Below the pieces are notes generated by a model that saw only the letters and a program-made list of their open reading frames with translations, did not search any database and had not been told where the DNA came from. Positions 63,405-64,000 of a stretch of 64,000 bases of DNA are shown in pieces; positions within the stretch are counted from its first letter, which is position 1, and the number at the start of each line of letters is the position of its first letter. The stretch is from Cetobacterium_A somerae (GTDB lineage Bacteria > Fusobacteriota > Fusobacteriia > Fusobacteriales > Fusobacteriaceae), in assembly GCF_044784365.2 (NCBI RefSeq), contig NZ_CP173065.2. One strand, given 5' to 3'. A program made the position numbers and the translations under genes.

Positions 63405-63882
63405 ATTTATCGTATTCCCATTGTCTTTTTAACTCTTTCGCAAGTTCATCTAGTTCTTTGTTCTCAGTTGGTTTTTTTTCTTCTTTAATTAAAAAATCAA
63501 TTAACTGATACTCAGGAAATTTTAACATTTTTTTTATGAGGTCATCTTCTCTTTTCTCTATTATTTCTTTGAATAATTTTATCTCATAATATAAAATTAT
63601 ATTTAAATATTTTAGTTTTTTTAATTTTTCTAATTTATAAAACATACTTCGATTTAAATTTTTCTCTAATTTTTTTTCCATCAAGTCTATCCCTAAGATT
63701 TTTAAATAATCATTAACAACATCTCTATCAAATCCTATATAAATTTTTAATTTATCCATCAGCTCTAATAGTTCTTCTATTTTTTTTTCATTCGTAGATA
63801 TTTTTTTTATCTCTTCTTTTATTGTTTTCAATACTTCTTTATTAGTATTATCTTTTTTCAATATTTCTAGCAATTTTCTCAT
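63391..63882 (-). CDS. Unknown helical protein upstream of the KAP NTPase
   Basis: 163-aa soluble protein, very rich in Lys, Glu, Leu and Ile, predicted almost wholly helical (MRKLLEILKKDNTNKEVLKT, KKISTNEKKIEELLELMDKL, YLNIILYYEIKLFKEIIEK). No catalytic motif was recognised. The frame overlaps the KAP gene by 14 bp, which suggests translational coupling and a partner role. RBS GAGGGAT precedes the ATG. Confidence 0.68.
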   Translation of the reverse strand: MRKLLEILKKDNTNKEVLKTIKEEIKKISTNEKKIEELLELMDKLKIYIGFDRDVVNDYLKILGIDLMEKKLEKNLNRSMFYKLEKLKKLKYLNIILYYEIKLFKEIIEKREDDLIKKMLKFPEYQLIDFLIKEEKKPTENKELDELAKELKRQWEYDKYGKN

Positions 63883-63929
63883 ATATCCCTCTTTTTATTA
63901 AAATAGATAGTTTATCTCTAATTTACCAA

Positions 63930-64000
63930 CTAATTTAAATCATTATCTGATAGAGAAATATAAATAGAAAAAGCATCATCATATATGTAGGTATCTCTAT
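63930..64000 (-). CDS. C-terminal end of an unknown gene (partial, runs off the right edge)
   Basis: The last 22 codons before a TAG at 63930-63932 read RDTYIYDDAFSIYISLSDND..., a protein-like acidic and aromatic tail in only one of the three frames. It lies 47 bp upstream of the 163-aa gene in the same direction, so it may be the first gene of the KAP operon. The product cannot be identified. Confidence 0.4.
   Translation of the reverse strand, partial: RDTYIYDDAFSIYISLSDNDLN

Noticed and set aside
1..64000. CRISPR array, prophage, insertion sequence, tRNA or rRNA
   Set aside because: No evenly spaced short repeats, no transposase or integrase motif and no structural RNA sequence were recognised.

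Overview
The window is AT-rich DNA from a Gram-negative anaerobe, most likely a member of the Fusobacteriota (Fusobacterium/Cetobacterium type). This is an inference. It rests on very low GC, A/T-ending codons, strong AGGAGG-type ribosome binding sites, outer-membrane proteins (two autotransporter-type adhesins and a TonB receptor) alongside PTS and BglG-type sugar systems that look Firmicute-like, and GH4/PTS alpha-glucoside-type genes of the kind known from Fusobacterium. No tRNA, rRNA, CRISPR array or insertion sequence was seen. Most genes lie on the minus strand.

Layout. 1-2483: 5' part of a repeat-rich autotransporter-type adhesin running off the left edge. 2740-3926: coupled pair of LUD-domain proteins. 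3985-10138: glycosaminoglycan module (GH88 hydrolase, membrane AraC-type regulator, PL8 lyase, second AraC regulator with an unusual leader). 10510-12025: small unknown protein and a DnaJ-type chaperone. 12058-18141: TonB receptor, choloylglycine-hydrolase-family enzyme and a proline-rich autotransporter. 18383-20700: unknown 183-aa protein behind a possible attenuator, a one-piece MNT-HEPN toxin/antitoxin-like protein bracketed by identical 29-bp hairpins, and a TDT-family transporter. 20860-28049: GntR regulator, PTS EIICB, GH38, RpiR regulator and GH4 (phosphoglycoside use). 28234-30654: split transketolase plus transaldolase-like aldolase. 30727-35167: aconitase-family hydratase, CitMHS-type transporter and GntR regulator with shared operators. 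35295-37793: M20 peptidase and two membrane proteins. 37983-45803: complete front end of hexuronate catabolism (TRAP transporter, UxuB, UxuA, UxaC, GntR regulator). 45984-52744: PAP2 phosphatase, SWIM-SNF2 helicase, LysA and an AGCS symporter. 52933-54836: gene remnant, membrane protein and metallophosphoesterase. 54973-61076: PTS (ascorbate/galactitol type), PfkB kinase, class II aldolase and a BglG-type regulator. 61285-64000: KAP-type P-loop NTPase broken by a frameshift at an A8 tract, a helical partner protein and the tail of another gene.

How it works together. The core is sugar-acid and glycan catabolism: GAG disaccharide cleavage (PL8, GH88), uronate import and conversion to 2-keto-3-deoxygluconate (TRAP, UxaC, UxuB, UxuA; the KDG kinase and aldolase are not here), phosphoglycoside use (GH4, GH38, PTS), pentose-phosphate reactions and tricarboxylate use. 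Each module has its own regulator and, in several cases, a clear promoter-plus-operator arrangement. Interspersed are conflict/defence-like genes (MNT-HEPN, KAP NTPase, phosphoesterase-membrane pair), which are the best places to look for something undescribed. The most noteworthy signals are the hairpin-bracketed MNT-HEPN fusion, the A8 frameshift in the KAP NTPase, the promoter-terminator leader at 18256-18357 with repeated TTGAAT-N4-ATTCAA operators, and the long inverted repeat in the leader of the AraC gene at 9344-10138.
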